A stretch of DNA of 64,000 nt, from NCBI RefSeq assembly GCF_000146185.1, contig NC_012778.1:1061001-1125000 (forward strand), in the 5' to 3' direction. The DNA comes from [Eubacterium] eligens ATCC 27750 (lineage in GTDB: Bacteria; Bacillota; Clostridia; Lachnospirales; Lachnospiraceae). This document shows, piece by piece, positions 54,414 through 61,874 of the stretch (positions are counted from its first letter, which is position 1; each line of letters begins with the position of its first letter). A program made the translations under genes and the position numbers. The notes beneath the pieces are model-generated. The model had not been told where the DNA came from. It saw nothing but the letters and a program-made list of their open reading frames with translations, and searched no databases.

Positions 54414-55031
54414 ATGAAGAAAAAACATTTATTATTAAGCATAATCCTATTATGTATTTTATTCAGCCTGACTGCATGTGGCAGACAGAATTCTGGTAAT
54501 TCATCAACTTCCGATGGAAACACTCAGTTATCCGGCAAGCACCATGTTGCCATTGAAGTAAACAATTATGGAACGATTGAGGTAGAACTTGATGCAGATA
54601 CTGCCCCAATTACTGTTACTAATTTTATTAATCTTGCCAATTCAGGATTTTATAACGGTCTGACTTTTCATCGCGTAATTGATGGATTTATGATTCAGGG
54701 TGGAGACCCTAATGGTGACGGAACTGGTGGCTCTTCTGAGAAAATCAAGGGTGAATTCAAGTCAAATGGCGTCCAAAATAATATAAGCCATATAAGAGGC
54801 ACTATATCTATGGCACGCTCTTCTGCTAATAATTCTGCAAGTTCTCAGTTTTTCATTATGCAAAAGGACACTCCAAGCCTTGACGGACAATACGCAGCTT
54901 TCGGAACTGTCACGAGCGGCATGGACATTGTCGATAAGATATGTAAAGACTGCACTGATACTAATCAGAATGGTGTGATTACAGATAAGAGTAAACAGCC
55001 TGTGATTAGTACTATAAGGGTTGTGGATTAA
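54414..55031 (+). CDS. Peptidyl-prolyl isomerase lipoprotein (cyclophilin type)
   Basis: 205 residues. A lipoprotein signal with lipobox LTAC (C22) is followed by a short linker and a cyclophilin domain (about 43-205) with FHRVIDGFMIQGGDP (85-99), GTISMARS and SQFFIM. It likely helps fold exported proteins on the outer face of the membrane. It has its own promoter and terminator. Confidence 0.95.
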   Translation: MKKKHLLLSIILLCILFSLTACGRQNSGNSSTSDGNTQLSGKHHVAIEVNNYGTIEVELDADTAPITVTNFINLANSGFYNGLTFHRVIDGFMIQGGDPNGDGTGGSSEKIKGEFKSNGVQNNISHIRGTISMARSSANNSASSQFFIMQKDTPSLDGQYAAFGTVTSGMDIVDKICKDCTDTNQNGVITDKSKQPVISTIRVVD

Positions 55032-55033
55032 CG

Positions 55034-55067
55034 AATAACCGCACCGTCTTACGACGGTGCGGTTATT
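55034..55067. terminator. Perfect 15-bp hairpin between convergent genes
   Basis: Arms 55034-55048 and 55053-55067 pair perfectly (core CCGCACCGTC with GACGGTGCGG, loop TTAC) and are flanked by AT-rich DNA on both sides, so it can end transcription from either side. Confidence 0.85.
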
Positions 55068-55082
55068 ATATTAAAACATATT

Positions 55083-55511
55083 CTATTTATCAAAATCATA
55101 ACTATTCTCATATATATCTAAAACCTGAGTCACAAAAGCAGCCTGATTCTTGCTTTCTTCTGTGCCAGTATTAACCTGATACCCATACGTCATGTAATCA
55201 TAAAAGTTTCTTGGAGTGATTGGTCCAAGCTTGTACTCATCCCTAATCAGATTAATACCATCTGAATAATCCCTTACTAACGCCTCAAATGCTTTCTGCG
55301 GGTCTTTAAATACCGCTTTTCCATTTTCATCTGCCCCAATTGCAAATTCTTCTCCATGATCAAGAAAATCCTGTACTTTTACATTGCCATGCTCTCTGCC
55401 AGCCACATACTCCTGCACATATGGATGTGCAACCTTTGGCGGCTTTGTCTTACAACCTGCCATAGAAGCAAAACACATCAATGTAAACCCAATTAAAAAT
55501 ACTTTTTTCAT
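55083..55511 (-). CDS. Predicted lipoprotein of unknown function
   Basis: 142 residues with lipobox MAGC (C20). The mature part is about 120 residues, mostly helical by eye (QKAFEALVRDYSDGINLIRDEY) with a closing VTQVLDIYENSYDFDK. I do not recognise a family. A GGAGGGG site precedes the ATG, and a promoter lies at 55559-55588. Confidence 0.8.
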   Translation of the reverse strand: MKKVFLIGFTLMCFASMAGCKTKPPKVAHPYVQEYVAGREHGNVKVQDFLDHGEEFAIGADENGKAVFKDPQKAFEALVRDYSDGINLIRDEYKLGPITPRNFYDYMTYGYQVNTGTEESKNQAAFVTQVLDIYENSYDFDK

Positions 55512-55558
55512 AGTACCCCTCCATTCACAAGTCAGGTTATGGTTGTATCTACATATTT

Positions 55559-55588
55559 AATATAACATACGTATCTATATCTTGACAA
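55559..55588 (-). promoter_or_regulatory. Promoter of the 55083-55511 lipoprotein gene
   Basis: Minus strand TTGTCA (55583-55588), 18-bp spacer, TATATT (55559-55564). Confidence 0.55.
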
Positions 55589-55614
55589 TATATTATTATT
55601 TTTTTCAATACTTT

Positions 55615-55863
55615 TTAATATTTCACATTCAGTCTGTGACTGTAGCCTTCCATTCTCTTTGCAAATACATCAAGCTGTCCTTTATATTTACCATACGCTT
55701 TCTCATCAATCAAAGACTCATTATGATACCGTTCAACAAGCTCTGATGAGTCTTTGAAAGCCTTAATTGCTAAATCCTTGTAATTATTCTCAAGATTAAT
55801 CTGGATTTCATTGAGTGATGTTTCTATCTCTTTCTTGGTTGTGTTCTTCTTAAATATTGACAT
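55615..55863 (-). CDS. Small helical protein of unknown function
   Basis: 82 residues from MSIFKKNTTKKEIETSL, highly charged and predicted helical throughout, without signal or membrane segment. I do not recognise it. The ATG at 55861-55863 is chosen because the upstream 17 codons of open frame cross the likely leader; its ribosome site (AAAGGA) is rather distant, so the longer form is not excluded. It lies downstream of fic on the same strand but has its own promoter. Confidence 0.65.
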   Translation of the reverse strand: MSIFKKNTTKKEIETSLNEIQINLENNYKDLAIKAFKDSSELVERYHNESLIDEKAYGKYKGQLDVFAKRMEGYSHRLNVKY

Positions 55864-55923
55864 GTAAATCAGATGTCCTTTCTTTTCTAAGTATTCGTTC
55901 TGTAAAATATCCAACCTGTTTAT

Positions 55924-55952
55924 ACTATATTATAGTTTCACTTTATCTACAA
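55924..55952 (-). promoter_or_regulatory. Promoter of the small helical protein gene
   Basis: Minus strand TTGTAG (55947-55952), 17-bp spacer, TATAGT (55924-55929). Confidence 0.55.
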
Positions 55953-55958
55953 TCTGAG

Positions 55959-55976
55959 GCACGGAAAAATCCGTGC
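55959..55976 (-). terminator. Hairpin downstream of fic
   Basis: A 7-bp stem (GCACGGA with TCCGTGC) with a four-base loop, 44 bases after the fic stop codon. No T-run follows, so termination may be weak. Confidence 0.45.
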
Positions 55977-56019
55977 TAATACATGCTGAATAAATAGATC
56001 CTGATTTATAATAAATGTA

Positions 56020-57078
56020 TTAATTGATGTTTCTCATATACATAGTTTTGCGTCCGGCTCCGGTTTTAATAATAGCTCCTTCTTCTACAAGTTTTTTAAG
56101 TGCAGATTCGACAGAGGAGCTGCCAAGGCTGGGACATGAAAGTAATGCATCCTGTTTTGAAAACTTTCCAAGCGTATTTTCTGTGAATGACTTTACAATA
56201 TCGTAAGCATTGCTCTTCTTTCCTGTTTTTGCTGCAAGTGATACTCTGGATTCAAATTCCCTATAGCATGATAAGATAATGCCAAGCAGATATTTTATGA
56301 ATGGCTTTGGATCATTTTCTCCTGAGTGCCATCCCATGTCAGCTTGCTGCAATACTTCATAATAAGTTTCTTTTGTATCTGCAATAGCTTTTTCAATACT
56401 GATATACTGTCCAACTATATAGCCGGTGCGATACAATAACAGTAATGTGAGCAGACGGCTCATTCTGCCGTTTCCATCGTTAAATGGGTGAATGCATAAG
56501 AAATCTAATATGAAATTTGGAATTAAAATAAGAGGGTCAACTATTCCTTCTCCAAAAGCCTTATTATATTCCTCACAAAGACGCTCTACAGCACTTGGAG
56601 TTTCATAGGGTTCAAGTGGCTTGAATAATACAATCTTTTCTCCATTTTCAATAACCATATCAATTTCATTAGGTGTAGTTTTAAATTTTCCACCATAGGA
56701 AAAAGCCGTATATTTTAATAACTCACCATGTAACTGCAGAATATAACTGCTTCTTACTGGAATTGCTTCATAACTTTCATGAATTATATTTAATGCATTC
56801 CTATAACCAAGGATTTCCTGTTCATCTCTGTTTCGTGGAGTCGTCTTATTTTCAACTAACTGCTTTAATCTTGAATTAGTGGTAATAATACCTTCTATCT
56901 GATTTGAGCTTTCGGTACTCTGAATTTTAGCAATCTCAACTAATCTATTTAATTCAACCGGTTTCTGCCTTAAAAATAGGTCCTGTTTACCCTTAAATTC
57001 GTGAATCTGTGCAACATATGCCATTATTTCATTATCCCAGGTTCTTTCCTTAAGTTTTGAATAATCAAATTCTCGCAT
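56020..57078 (-). CDS. Fic family protein, class II, with C-terminal winged helix
   Basis: 352 residues. The catalytic motif is HPFNDGNGR (197-205), able to transfer AMP or another phosphate-linked group to target hydroxyls. The inhibitory helix motif [ST]xxxE[GN] is present near the N terminus as SNQIEG (58-63), which makes it a self-inhibited class II Fic. A Fic_N-type region precedes it, and residues about 285-352 look like a winged helix (SKQDALLSCPSLGSSSVESA). AAAGGAG lies six bases before the ATG. The promoter region is rich in inverted repeats, hinting at autoregulation through the winged helix. Target unknown. Confidence 0.93.
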   Translation of the reverse strand: MREFDYSKLKERTWDNEIMAYVAQIHEFKGKQDLFLRQKPVELNRLVEIAKIQSTESSNQIEGIITTNSRLKQLVENKTTPRNRDEQEILGYRNALNIIHESYEAIPVRSSYILQLHGELLKYTAFSYGGKFKTTPNEIDMVIENGEKIVLFKPLEPYETPSAVERLCEEYNKAFGEGIVDPLILIPNFILDFLCIHPFNDGNGRMSRLLTLLLLYRTGYIVGQYISIEKAIADTKETYYEVLQQADMGWHSGENDPKPFIKYLLGIILSCYREFESRVSLAAKTGKKSNAYDIVKSFTENTLGKFSKQDALLSCPSLGSSSVESALKKLVEEGAIIKTGAGRKTMYMRNIN

Positions 57079-57088
57079 CAGGTACTCC

Positions 57089-57165
57089 TTTCTCCCAAAT
57101 GTTACTTCTTTCTCCCAATTATAATATATTTTGGGAGAAAAACAAGAGAAATGGGAGTAACATTT
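57089..57165 (-). promoter_or_regulatory. fic promoter inside nested inverted repeats
   Basis: Minus strand TTGTTT (57140-57145), 16-bp spacer, TATAAT (57118-57123). An inner perfect dyad TTTCTCCCAA (57109-57118) / TTGGGAGAAA (57131-57140) covers the spacer, and an outer dyad AAATGTTACT (57097-57106) / AGTAACATTT (57156-57165) encloses it. A third TTTCTCCCAA copy at 57089-57098 overlaps the outer left arm. Confidence 0.8.
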
Positions 57166-57530
57166 TACTATCTTATATATTTACCACTTAAATTTAATTT
57201 ATCCTAAACCTTGTATAGAAAATAAATTAGGGAATTGTCTGAGAAATTATTTATTATCTTCGTTATTCTGTTCATGCAATTTACTACGATTGATAACTGG
57301 TCTGGAGTTTATGAAACAATATATGATTTTGTTTTTATATATTTTGTTAGATTCATGCATACAAAAGTAAGCCCTACTTTCATTTCCATGCAATCTTTTC
57401 CCATAAGATTACTCCATAAATAAATATTTTGCACCCATATCAAAACAACCTAAATACCTGTTCTATAGCGGGAGGTTACTTCTATTTACCTCATTAATAA
57501 ATTTCCTTAACATGTAAAAATGCAAGAACA
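57166..57530. other. Intergenic region without a supported gene
   Basis: About 365 bases of very AT-rich DNA. An open frame of 62 codons on the plus strand at 57235-57423 starts with TTG, has no ribosome site and no recognisable product. I see no RNA gene or repeat here. Confidence 0.6.
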
Positions 57531-57549
57531 ACATTTAGTCATCCTTGCA
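57531..57549 (-). terminator. Terminator of the 57560-57847 gene
   Basis: Arms TGCAAG/CTTGCA around a seven-base loop, followed on the minus strand by TTTTTAC. The stem is short but well placed, 11 bases after the stop codon. Confidence 0.6.
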
Positions 57550-57559
57550 CTTGATTCTA

Positions 57560-57847
57560 TTATTCATTTATCAATTTGTTTAACTGTTGCAGCATTTCTA
57601 CTAGCTTATTAACTGACTTATCAGCTAAGTTCTCAAGAGATAATTTGCTTTCTTCTAATCCATACTGTTGTTTGATTTCATTTATTTGTTCTTTAATTTT
57701 ACCATTATATGTACTAAATTTATTTAAGAATTCTAACATTGTATCCGTAAAATCATTCGACAGATAATTGGCATATGATGTTTCCGACTCTTCAATCATT
57801 CTCATAGCTGATTCTATCTTTAGGGCTTTCTGATTATTTGAAATCAT
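57560..57847 (-). CDS. Small helical protein of unknown function
   Basis: 95 residues, strongly helical with heptad-like spacing near the end (VNKLVEMLQQLNKLINE), no membrane segment. AAGGAG seven bases before the ATG supports translation. I do not recognise a family. The pattern resembles small cytosolic coiled-coil proteins of mobile or secretion-linked loci, but nothing nearby supports that. Confidence 0.72.
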   Translation of the reverse strand: MISNNQKALKIESAMRMIEESETSYANYLSNDFTDTMLEFLNKFSTYNGKIKEQINEIKQQYGLEESKLSLENLADKSVNKLVEMLQQLNKLINE

Positions 57848-57898
57848 TGTTATTCTCCTTTATGAAATTTTTCTTTCTATTATACTAATTATTGGGGA

Positions 57899-58402
57899 TC
57901 AATCTTTTTTTGCATAACAAGAAACCTCTAAATAACCATCACCATCTATACATGTAATCCAACATTTTCCATAATCAGTCTTATATTCTGCCATATCTGA
58001 ATCTACAGAAATTGCTTCATAAACTTCACCAGCTTGATCTGTAAGAGTTTTAAATAACTTTTTTCTGTCATTACCGGTATATTTCCAACATACAGTATTT
58101 ACAGTTTGATTACGGATATTTTTTTTATATGATGTAACTGTTAAGGTTCCTTTCTTACCTTTCCACTTAAAATTATTATATATATAATACAGATGATTTC
58201 CATATTCACTAGATAAATCCTCGTCTGGTTTACCTAATATTTCCTCTACTTTACTATTAGCCTCTCCAAGTCTAAGTTCTGTCATAGGTAGTGCCATATT
58301 TTTTGTTTCAGATACATACTTTTTACCACATCCCATAAAAGATAAACAACTAATAATTAATAATGATATTATTATAACTCCCCTTTTCATCAAGCCGTGC
58401 AT
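57899..58402 (-). CDS. Predicted lipoprotein of unknown function
   Basis: 167 residues with a signal peptide and lipobox FMGC (C25), then a domain with LRLGEANSKVEEILGKPDED, a pattern seen in BamE/SmpA-like lipoproteins (small alpha-beta domains with a G-x-x-x-x-x-V-x-x-x-L-G-x-P motif). I infer only a weak fold similarity. AGGAGG nine bases before the ATG sets the start. Confidence 0.78.
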   Translation of the reverse strand: MHGLMKRGVIIISLLIISCLSFMGCGKKYVSETKNMALPMTELRLGEANSKVEEILGKPDEDLSSEYGNHLYYIYNNFKWKGKKGTLTVTSYKKNIRNQTVNTVCWKYTGNDRKKLFKTLTDQAGEVYEAISVDSDMAEYKTDYGKCWITCIDGDGYLEVSCYAKKD

Positions 58403-58540
58403 TCTAATTTTCCTCCTCGTATTATGGTTAGTTTATTTATATGTATATCTGTCAAGATATACATATATCTTATATATGTAGTATATAAGAGCCGATTTTT
58501 TTCATTTTAAGAGAAAGATATATTAGAATTTTTGTAAAAA
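58403..58540. other. AT-rich intergenic region with a perfect 11-bp palindrome
   Basis: The region before the lipoprotein gene holds ATATGTATATC (58439-58449), spacer TGTCAA, GATATACATAT (58456-58466). The minus-strand spacer reads TTGACA, but no good -10 box stands 16-18 bp from it. It may be an operator or a hairpin. Confidence 0.55.
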
Positions 58541-58670
58541 ACGGACGCTGCAACTCGCTTCGCTCTTGCAGCTGGGGATTGGCGGACGGGACAGGTGCGT
58601 CCCACTACTTTCGCGCAGTGCCGTGTCCTGACCGCAGGTCAGGACACACGCGCTGTCGCGCTCTATGCGA
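58541..58670. repeat. GC-rich cluster of hairpins
   Basis: About 130 bases of GC-rich sequence in an AT-rich neighbourhood. It includes GCTGCAA (58547-58553) / TTGCAGC (58566-58572) around an ACTCGCTTCGCTC-type stretch, and a perfect 11-bp hairpin GTGTCCTGACC (58623-58633) / GGTCAGGACAC (58637-58647). GCGCAGTGC (58613-58621) recurs inverted as GCACTGCGC (58728-58736) close to the kduD end. Both strands have short open frames across it, but none with a ribosome site. Copy number elsewhere cannot be seen from here. Confidence 0.6.
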
Positions 58671-58678
58671 ATAACAAA

Positions 58679-58715
58679 AGAACCAGAGTTACAAGTAAAC
58701 TTGCACTCTGGTTCT
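58679..58715 (-). terminator. Terminator of kduD
   Basis: A perfect 11-bp stem AGAACCAGAGT/ACTCTGGTTCT with further pairing (CAAGT/ACTTG) in the loop, followed on the minus strand by TTTGTTATT. Confidence 0.85.
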
Positions 58716-58749
58716 TCTATCATTCGCGCACTGCGCTTGTACTCCGCGA

Positions 58750-59547
58750 TTACTGTGGCTGCTTGCCGATGTATGCAAGGATACCACCATCTACATAGAG
58801 GATGTGTCCATTAACTGCATCTGATGCTTCTGAAGCAAGGAATACAGCTGGACCAGCTAATTCTTCTGGCTTTAACCATCTCTCTGCTGGTGTCTTTGCA
58901 ACGATGAATGAGTCGAATGGATGTCTTGATCCATCTGGCTGTCTCTCTCTTAATGGAGCTGTCTGAGGTGTCTCGATGTAACCAGGTCCAATACCATTAC
59001 ACTGGATATTGTACTTACCATACTCAGAACAAATATTTCTTGTAAGCATCTTAAGACCACCCTTAGCAGCAGCGTAAGCTGATACTGTCTCACGGCCTAA
59101 TTCTGACATCATTGAGCAGATGTTGATGATCTTACCATGTCCTCTTTCGATCATTGAAGGAATTACTGCCTTTGATACGATGAATGGTGCGTTAAGATCT
59201 ACGTCGATAACCTGTCTGAACTCAGCAGCTGTCATCTCGCACATAGGAATTCTCTTAATGATACCAGCGTTGTTTACGAGGATATCGATTGGTCCAACTT
59301 CCTTTGTGATTTTCTCTACAGTAGCGTTAACAGCTTCTTCGTTAGTAACGTCGCAAACATATCCGTGAGCGTCGATACCAGCTTCCTTATAAGCTGCTAA
59401 TCCCTTATCTACTAATTCCTGCTTAATATCGTTGAAAACGATTTTTGCACCAGCCTTAGCCATACCACTAGCGATAGCGAAGCCGATACCATATGATGCA
59501 CCAGTTACAAATGCAATCTTACCTTCAAGTGAAAAATTAACTGACAT
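58750..59547 (-). CDS. kduD: 2-dehydro-3-deoxy-D-gluconate 5-dehydrogenase KduD
   Basis: 265 residues, classical short-chain dehydrogenase. It interconverts 2,5-diketo-3-deoxygluconate and 2-keto-3-deoxygluconate with NAD(P). The nucleotide motif TGASYGIG is at 15-22, NNAG at 92-95, and the catalytic residues are S145, Y158 and K162 (SAYAAAK). Sequence alone also fits gluconate 5-dehydrogenase; the adjoining kduI supports KduD. It lies 82 bases after kduI and shares its transcript. Confidence 0.93.
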   Translation of the reverse strand: MSVNFSLEGKIAFVTGASYGIGFAIASGMAKAGAKIVFNDIKQELVDKGLAAYKEAGIDAHGYVCDVTNEEAVNATVEKITKEVGPIDILVNNAGIIKRIPMCEMTAAEFRQVIDVDLNAPFIVSKAVIPSMIERGHGKIINICSMMSELGRETVSAYAAAKGGLKMLTRNICSEYGKYNIQCNGIGPGYIETPQTAPLRERQPDGSRHPFDSFIVAKTPAERWLKPEELAGPAVFLASEASDAVNGHILYVDGGILAYIGKQPQ

Positions 59548-59629
59548 TTTAATTCTCCTTTTCCTAATAATAATTTATAAATGAAACCCTCTACAGGTTA
59601 CATTCCTTAGTAAAATATGTACTGACGGA

Positions 59630-60472
59630 TTACTTTAAATCCTTCATGTCTACCCAGTCCATATCATCGAAATCCTGGTTTTCTCCAGCCATTCCCCAGA
59701 TAAATGCATATGCATGTGTAGCTGATGCTGAATGAATTGACCAGCTTGGTGAAATAACTGCTTCTTCACTTCTCATGATGATATGACGAGTTTCTGTTGG
59801 CTCACCCATGTAGTGAACAACGATATCTTCTTCTGGAATCTCGAAGTAGAAATAAACTTCCATTCGTCTGTCATGTGTATGACATGGCATTGTATTCCAT
59901 ACACTTCCTGGCTCAAGAGTTGTGATACCCATCTCTAACTGGCATGTCTCAACCTGACCTGGTAAAATATACTTTCTGTTAAGACGCTTATTGCATCCTT
60001 CTACAGAACCAAGCTGAAGCTTGAACTCATCCTTGATATCCTTTTCTGGATCAATAAATACTGTAGGATATGTCTTATGTGCTGGTGTTGAGTTAAAGTA
60101 GAACTTAGCTGGCTTAGAAGAATCCTCGCTCTTGAACTTAATCTCCTTAGAACCCATACCAATATAAAGACCATCTCTATATTTAAACTTATATTCAGTA
60201 CCATCAACGATAACTGAACCGTTGCCACCTACATTAAAGATACCCATCTCACGTCTCTCAAGGAAATATGCAGCCTTAAGTTCAGAACCTGCCTCAAGTG
60301 TAAGTTCCTTATTAACCGGCATACATCCGCCTACGATAATACGATCAATCTGGCTGTAAACAAGCTTGAAATCATCAGCTGGGAAAAGATTCTGGATAAG
60401 AAAATCATTTCTCAGTCTTTCTGTATCATAACCCTTTACATCTCTTGCGTTAGCACCCTGTCTTACTTCCAT
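59630..60472 (-). CDS. kduI: 4-deoxy-L-threo-5-hexosulose-uronate ketol-isomerase KduI
   Basis: 280 residues, cupin fold. It isomerises the unsaturated-uronate product of pectin lyases to 2,5-diketo-3-deoxygluconate, which KduD reduces. Metal ligands are H198, H200, E205 and H247 (PCHTHDRRMEVY and SIHSAS), matching the E. coli enzyme with a two-residue shift. The start at 60470-60472 has AAGGAG seven to eight bases upstream; a TTG six codons earlier overlaps that site. No kdgK or kdgA is in the window. Confidence 0.97.
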   Translation of the reverse strand: MEVRQGANARDVKGYDTERLRNDFLIQNLFPADDFKLVYSQIDRIIVGGCMPVNKELTLEAGSELKAAYFLERREMGIFNVGGNGSVIVDGTEYKFKYRDGLYIGMGSKEIKFKSEDSSKPAKFYFNSTPAHKTYPTVFIDPEKDIKDEFKLQLGSVEGCNKRLNRKYILPGQVETCQLEMGITTLEPGSVWNTMPCHTHDRRMEVYFYFEIPEEDIVVHYMGEPTETRHIIMRSEEAVISPSWSIHSASATHAYAFIWGMAGENQDFDDMDWVDMKDLK

Positions 60473-60494
60473 CGTAACTCTCCTTTTCAATTCA

Positions 60495-60519
60495 CAAACC
60501 TAGGGCAAAGCCCCGTTTG
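60495..60519 (-). promoter_or_regulatory. Hairpin at the expected 5' end of the kduI-kduD mRNA
   Basis: On the minus strand CAAAC...GGGC (loop TTT) pairs with GCCC...GTTTG with an asymmetric internal loop. It begins about where the promoter predicts the transcript to start, so it could stabilise the mRNA end or serve as an operator. Confidence 0.5.
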
Positions 60520-60525
60520 GTGTTT

Positions 60526-60554
60526 ATAATACCACAAAAACCAATTATTTACAA
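60526..60554 (-). promoter_or_regulatory. Promoter of kduI-kduD
   Basis: Minus strand TTGTAA (60549-60554), 17-bp spacer, TATTAT (60526-60531), in the gap after the pdp stop codon. Confidence 0.7.
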
Positions 60555-60557
60555 CTA

Positions 60558-61862
60558 TTAACCAACTATTCCCTTTATAAGTACATTTTTTTCGACAAAT
60601 TCTCGCGAAAATGTATACGCATCCTTAATCATTGTTTCTGCTTCTTTAGTCTTTTCTGCATTATCACAGTAAATTCTTGCAATCACATCACCTTTGCTGA
60701 CTTTGTCGCCTATTTTCTTAGAAAGCACAACTCCAACTGATAAATCAATCACATCGTCCTTGGCTGCCCTTCCGCCTCCAAGAATCATTGAAGATTTTCC
60801 TATCAGCTCAGACTGGATTGACTGGATGTATCCATCGCTATCTGCACACACCTCTGTTATTGTATCAGATATCTTTAACTTATCTGTGTTATATACTGCG
60901 TCAGGATCTCCACCCTGGGCTTTAACGAACTCTGCCATCTTGTCCAACGCACTTCCGTCACTTATTACTCTCTCCAATTCTTTTCTTACAGTTTCTTTAT
61001 CAAGGTCATCTCTTGCAGCAAGCACCATATATGTTCCAAGATTAAGGACAAGCTTAGTTAAATCCTCTGGTCCTTCACCTTTTAAAGTATTGATAGCCTC
61101 GATAACTTCAAGTGCATTTCCAACTGCATATCCTAACGGCTGGTCCATATCAGTAATAAGTGCTGTTACATTTCTTCCAGCGCCTTTTCCAATACGAACC
61201 ATCTCCTTAGCAAGACTTACGGCATCAGTCTCATTTTTCATAAATGCGCCGCTTCCGGTCTTGACATCAAGAACAATCGCATCAGCACCAGAAGCCAGTT
61301 TCTTACTCATAATACTGCTTGCAATAAGCGAAATATTCTCGACCGTTGCCGTAACATCCCTTAGTGCATATATCTTCTTATCTGCAGGTGCAAGATTACC
61401 TGTCTGCCCTGTTATTGCAATTCCTATATCATTAACCTGCTTAACAAATGCTTCCTCAGACAGAGAAGTGTTAAATCCCGGAATACTTTCCAGTTTATCA
61501 ATCGTGCCTCCTGTATGTCCAAGTCCTCTTCCACTCATCTTTGCAACTTTGCCGCCAAGTGCTGCAACCATAGGTGCAAGAACAAGCGAAGTCTTATCTC
61601 CAACGCCACCTGTACTGTGCTTGTCTACTTTAATTCCATTAATATCCGACAAATCCAGCTTGTCTCCGCTGTTTTCCATTGCAAGCGTCAGGTTAAGAGT
61701 CTCATCATAATCCATATGTCTGAAATATATTGCCATAAGAAGGGCAGAAGCCTGATAATCAGGTATATCCCCCCTGACATAGCCATTAACAAAGAACTCT
61801 ATCTCTTCTTTAGTAAGCTTTCCACCATCTCTTTTCTTCTCTATAATATCAACCATTCTCAT
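60558..61862 (-). CDS. pdp: Pyrimidine-nucleoside phosphorylase
   Basis: 434 residues. It splits thymidine, uridine and deoxyuridine with phosphate into base and (deoxy)ribose 1-phosphate. The phosphate site [10 protein letters not shown] is at 81-90, and [17 protein letters not shown] and [21 protein letters not shown] are conserved. The Bacillus-type N terminus [13 protein letters not shown] favours Pdp over DeoA. It follows deoB by 12 bases, so sugar 1-phosphate is passed on to DeoB. Confidence 0.96.
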   Translation of the reverse strand: MRMVDIIEKKRDGGKLTKEEIEFFVNGYVRGDIPDYQASALLMAIYFRHMDYDETLNLTLAMENSGDKLDLSDINGIKVDKHSTGGVGDKTSLVLAPMVAALGGKVAKMSGRGLGHTGGTIDKLESIPGFNTSLSEEAFVKQVNDIGIAITGQTGNLAPADKKIYALRDVTATVENISLIASSIMSKKLASGADAIVLDVKTGSGAFMKNETDAVSLAKEMVRIGKGAGRNVTALITDMDQPLGYAVGNALEVIEAINTLKGEGPEDLTKLVLNLGTYMVLAARDDLDKETVRKELERVISDGSALDKMAEFVKAQGGDPDAVYNTDKLKISDTITEVCADSDGYIQSIQSELIGKSSMILGGGRAAKDDVIDLSVGVVLSKKIGDKVSKGDVIARIYCDNAEKTKEAETMIKDAYTFSREFVEKNVLIKGIVG

Positions 61863-61874
61863 AATGCAGACCTC

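Noticed and set aside
57235..57423. 62-codon plus-strand open frame in the gap after fic
   Set aside because: TTG start, no ribosome binding site, no recognisable features, very AT-rich DNA.
58523..58723. Short open frames on both strands of the GC-rich cluster
   Set aside because: They read through hairpins and the kduD terminator and have no ribosome sites; the DNA is better seen as a structured element.
60694..61710. Long antisense open frame (338 codons) opposite pdp
   Set aside because: Lies entirely on the other strand of a well-conserved gene; it reflects pdp codon usage and matches no family.
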